Made by a program: the position numbers and the translations under genes. From positions 1 to 8,137 of the forward strand of contig JAWRIT010000089.1 in assembly GCA_040268355.1 (NCBI GenBank): a stretch of 8,137 nt of DNA, written 5' to 3'. Origin of the DNA: UBA1367 sp040268355. GTDB taxonomy: Bacteria; Actinomycetota; Coriobacteriia; Coriobacteriales; Atopobiaceae. Positions within the stretch are counted from its first letter, which is position 1, and every line of letters begins with the position of its first letter. The notes beneath the pieces were generated by a model. It had not been told where the DNA came from, made no database searches, and saw only the letters and a program-made list of their open reading frames with translations. Shown here piece by piece: positions 6,254 to 8,137 of this stretch.

Positions 6254-6775
6254 TTAGCAGGCGTGTCCTTGCCAGCCCTCCAAGTCGCACACCATGAGCC
6301 ACTCGGTCTCGTCGGCCCCGTCGCCTATGGCGCGAAAGCCAAGGCGCCGGTACAGGCGCTGCGCGGGGTTCGCCTTCTGCACGGACAGGGAGGCGCGGCG
6401 ATACCCGGCCTCCCGCAGCTCGCGGAGCATCCTTCGCATCATCGCGCCGCCGACGCCCCTGCCACGATGTTCGCGGTACAGCGAAATCGAGAAGGACGGC
6501 GTCTCGTCGTCGATGTGGCCGTACTCGTCGGTGGTCCTCACCCAGCATGCCCCGACGACCTTCCCGGCCGCCACGGCGACGAGCGCCCGATCGTCCGGGC
6601 GCGTGCCGAAGCCCTCCACGGCGGCGCGGCATTGCGGGTCCTCCTCCACGGCACTGCGCGGGATCTCGCCCTCGAAGTCCTCGGGAACGAAGACCGCCTC
6701 ATAGAGAAAGTCCCATAGCAGCGGGTATTCGTCCGGACGCATGTGCCGTATCTCATATCCGGCGGGAACGGTCAT
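6254..6775 (-). CDS. GNAT family N-acetyltransferase
   Basis: A 173-residue single-domain GNAT enzyme, which transfers an acetyl group from acetyl-CoA to an unidentified amine. Visible marks are the N-terminal YEIRHMRPDEYPLLWDFL, the strand ALVAVAAGKVVGACWVR (64-80), the acetyl-CoA pyrophosphate loop RGRGVGGAMM (104-113), and the motif B end SVQKANPAQRLYRRLGF (131-147). The length is normal for the family. It looks like the stand-alone bacterial GNATs often annotated RimI-like, but nothing identifies the substrate. The ATG at 6775 has a modest GAGG site about 10 nt upstream. It is separated from the lipoprotein gene by 183 nt with hairpins and a promoter, so co-transcription is not expected. 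It is not related to the GNAT half of Elp3 beyond the fold. Confidence 0.9.
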   Translation of the reverse strand: MTVPAGYEIRHMRPDEYPLLWDFLYEAVFVPEDFEGEIPRSAVEEDPQCRAAVEGFGTRPDDRALVAVAAGKVVGACWVRTTDEYGHIDDETPSFSISLYREHRGRGVGGAMMRRMLRELREAGYRRASLSVQKANPAQRLYRRLGFRAIGDGADETEWLMVCDLEGWQGHAC

Positions 6776-6859
6776 GGGTCACACACCTCGCTTCGCTGTT
6801 GTCGGGCACCCCCAAGATCGGCGTCGCCTGGCGGTTTCCGTCTCCTTGGAGCGGAGTAC

Positions 6860-6887
6860 GTCATAGTTTACCAGTCAGGATTGCCAG
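6860..6887 (-). promoter_or_regulatory. Weak candidate promoter of the GNAT gene
   Basis: The minus strand reads CTGGCA, 16 bp, TATGAC, each four of six matches, within the only AT-richer stretch of the gap. The leader would be about 75-80 nt. Confidence 0.28.
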
Positions 6888-7008
6888 AGGGGGCAGGGCG
6901 GACGCGCGGGGAGCGGACAACGGGCACGACGGCACCCGCCACCAGCGGTCGCCATCCACCGGTGAGCGCTCCGCCGACAGCCCGCCACCCGGCAGGGGCA
7001 GCTCGCCT

Positions 7009-7021
7009 TGCACAGTGTGCA
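7009..7021. promoter_or_regulatory. Perfect 13-bp palindrome TGCACAGTGTGCA, candidate operator
   Basis: Two 6-bp arms, TGCACA and TGTGCA, are exact inverted repeats around a single G. It lies 39 bp upstream of the -10-like hexamer of the LytTR operon, where an activator or repressor dimer could bind. It is not the direct-repeat type of site usual for LytTR proteins, so the binder may be another factor. Confidence 0.45.
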
Positions 7022-7060
7022 TCTTGGTCCCACGTCACCCTCTGACGCGGGCCCATCCCG

Positions 7061-7066
7061 TATGCT
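7061..7066 (+). promoter_or_regulatory. Candidate -10 element of the LytTR-DUF3021 operon
   Basis: TATGCT matches four of six consensus bases and would start transcription near 7073, giving a leader of about 28 nt with the GGAGGGG ribosome site. No recognisable -35 lies at the usual spacing, which would fit an activator-dependent promoter. Confidence 0.35.
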
Positions 7067-7100
7067 CACAGCAAGCGAGACGAAGAGACCTGGAGGGGCA

Positions 7101-7553
7101 ATGGACGTACGCCTGATTGAGCAAGAGGGTCGGCGAGGCATCGAGGTCGTGGTGACGTGCGCGCCGGGCGACACCCGCGCGGCGCGACTCGTCGACCGGC
7201 TGCAGTCGCTCGACGACCGAATCATGGCCTATGAGCCGGGCACGATTATCCGGAGAGTCGTGCCACTCGGCGAGATCCAGCTCATCGAGGTGCGCGACGA
7301 GCAAACGTGGGTGCTCACCAGCGCAGGTCTCAAGCTGGAGAGCCCGCTTCGGCTCTACGAGCTGGAGGAGGCCCTTGACGGCACCGAGTTCCTGCGCGTG
7401 TCACGGCATGCGATCGTCAACTTCGACAAGGTCGAGTCCCTGCGACCCGAGCTCAACAGGCGGCTCATGCTCCGGCTTGCGGGCGGCACCGAGGTGCTTG
7501 TCACCAGGAAGTACGCGCAAGAGATAAAGGCGCTGCTCGGGATCTCGCGATAG
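7101..7553 (+). CDS. LytTR-domain DNA-binding transcriptional regulator without receiver domain
   Basis: A 150-residue cytoplasmic regulator. The LytTR DNA-binding domain covers about residues 45-148. Its marks are IIRRVVPLGEIQLIEVRDEQTWVLT-like strands (each strand visible between 49 and 73), the signature FLRVSRHAIVNFDKVESL (97-114), and the closing VTRKYAQEIKALLG (134-147). The N-terminal 40 residues are a short alpha/beta extension and not a phosphoacceptor receiver domain, so control is not by a classic histidine kinase. The ATG at 7101 has GGAGGGG 2 nt upstream; an upstream in-frame ATG at 7008 lacks such a site and would place the palindrome inside the gene. The next gene, 35 nt downstream, is a DUF3021 membrane protein, a recurring partner of such small LytTR proteins. 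LytTR regulators often autoregulate and control bacteriocin, exporter or envelope genes; the targets here are unknown. Confidence 0.92.
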   Translation: MDVRLIEQEGRRGIEVVVTCAPGDTRAARLVDRLQSLDDRIMAYEPGTIIRRVVPLGEIQLIEVRDEQTWVLTSAGLKLESPLRLYELEEALDGTEFLRVSRHAIVNFDKVESLRPELNRRLMLRLAGGTEVLVTRKYAQEIKALLGISR

Positions 7554-7588
7554 GCAACGAGCCGGCACAAGAAGACACAGGAAAGGTT

Positions 7589-8095
7589 GTGATCAAAATG
7601 ACGAACATGAACGAGAGGTTCGACAAGAACGTCAGCATCATCGACGAGGACATCGACCGGGGTCCCAAGAGCATCCTGGTCAAAGGCGTGCTTTCGGGTT
7701 CGTTCATAACGGTGGTTGTGCTAGGCATCTCCTGCGGAGTCGTGGCGGCGATGGGACAATGGCACCAAGGCATGACGTGGTGCGTCTCCGCGATCGCCGC
7801 CGGCCTTCTGGGAGGCATCCTGCAGCAGGTGTGGTTCAGCTACTCCGTGCTCACGAGGCCAAGCTATCCCGTGCGCATCGCCGGGTTCGGGTTCAGCTAC
7901 TTCGCGGTGCTTGTCTGCTGCGCCATCCTGGGCAAGTGGCTGCCGATCGAGCGGATCGGCGCGTGGGCCAGCTTCACCGTCACCTACCTCGTCATACTCG
8001 CCGTGGTCACTGCGGCGTACGCCATCGCCTACCGCAGGCAGGGGGCGAGCTACTCCGAGCGGCTTGAGACCTACCGCAAGCGTCGCAACGGCTAG
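7589..8095 (+). CDS. DUF3021 family four-helix membrane protein, LytTR partner
   Basis: A 168-residue inner-membrane protein of the DUF3021 type. After a charged N-terminus (to about residue 30) four hydrophobic segments can be seen at about 33-55, 63-86, 97-117 and 124-148, followed by a basic cytoplasmic tail (YRRQGASYSERLETYRKRR). The family is regularly encoded right after a LytTR regulator. In the analogous Streptococcus LytTR systems the membrane protein antagonises the regulator; that role is inferred here. The start is ambiguous: GTG at 7589 (AGGAAAGG immediately upstream) or ATG at 7598 in the same frame; the protein differs by three residues. It follows the regulator by 35 nt with no terminator, so the two form an operon. 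The 42 nt after its stop codon hold no visible feature. Confidence 0.88.
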   Translation: MIKMTNMNERFDKNVSIIDEDIDRGPKSILVKGVLSGSFITVVVLGISCGVVAAMGQWHQGMTWCVSAIAAGLLGGILQQVWFSYSVLTRPSYPVRIAGFGFSYFAVLVCCAILGKWLPIERIGAWASFTVTYLVILAVVTAAYAIAYRRQGASYSERLETYRKRRNG

Positions 8096-8137
8096 GGCCG
8101 AGCGCTCACTCGCCGCATTGACGCAATCTGTGGGGCC

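Larger units (their letters stand above)
6776..7100. other. Intergenic regulatory region between GNAT and LytTR genes (no gene seen)
   Basis: These 325 bp separate two divergent genes. I find no credible gene: the open frames crossing it lack ribosome sites and are shadow-like in composition. It holds a short AT-richer island near 6858-6875 with a candidate GNAT promoter, a 13-bp palindrome at 7009-7021, and a -10-like hexamer at 7061-7066 before the LytTR gene. Confidence 0.7.

Noticed and set aside
6254..6775. Functional link between the stand-alone GNAT and the Elp3 tRNA pathway
   Set aside because: It shares only the GNAT fold, lies over 3 kb away and has its own control signals; no evidence connects them.
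6848..6917. Repeated 8-mer GGAGCGGA at 6848 and 6910 as LytTR binding repeats
   Set aside because: The spacing of 62 bp does not fit LytTR direct-repeat geometry and an 8-mer repeat in 325 bp of GC-rich DNA is expected by chance.
6939..6968. Imperfect repeat CCACCAGCGGT / CCACCGGTGAG as a LytTR site
   Set aside because: The period is 17 bp and not about two helical turns, and the match is limited to GC-rich positions.

Overview
This window looks like chromosomal sequence from a high-GC Gram-positive bacterium, most likely an actinobacterium of the Coriobacteriia type (Olsenella, Atopobium or Collinsella relatives). The clues are the strong G/C bias at third codon positions, a MurT-type Mur ligase, a LytTR-DUF3021 pair, a stand-alone bacterial Elp3, and a probable leaderless start. 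The phylum is an inference; no rRNA or other marker gene is present. Seven protein genes are supported. I see no tRNA, rRNA, CRISPR array or insertion sequence.

Left part (1-2966). Two genes are divergent across an 82-bp gap. On the minus strand is a class I SAM methyltransferase (10-810) whose N-terminal segment, HH motif and C-terminal motif resemble eukaryotic Trm9/ALKBH8. On the plus strand is Elp3 (893-2896), with a radical SAM domain followed by a GNAT domain. In eukaryotes Elp3, within Elongator, makes the cm5U34 intermediate in tRNA and Trm9 methylates it to mcm5U34. The pair could therefore be a compact bacterial two-enzyme version of that wobble-uridine pathway. This is the most interesting observation in the window.

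Middle part (2967-6775). Three genes lie on the minus strand. murT (2967-4334) encodes the Mur ligase-like subunit of the lipid II isoglutaminyl synthase, but no gatD partner is present in the window. Upstream of it is a predicted Tat-exported lipoprotein with a DUF1593 (nucleoside-hydrolase-like, Sde182 family) domain and an Ig-like C-terminal domain (4466-6070). Upstream of that is a free-standing GNAT acetyltransferase (6254-6775). Each has its own ribosome binding site and candidate promoter. Small hairpins follow the lipoprotein and GNAT genes, so these are probably separate transcription units.

Right part (6776-8137). A 325-bp intergenic region carries back-to-back promoter candidates and a perfect 13-bp palindrome. 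It is followed by a two-gene plus-strand operon: a LytTR DNA-binding regulator without a receiver domain (7101-7553) and a four-helix DUF3021 membrane protein (7589-8095). This resembles LytTR regulatory systems in which the membrane protein restrains the regulator.
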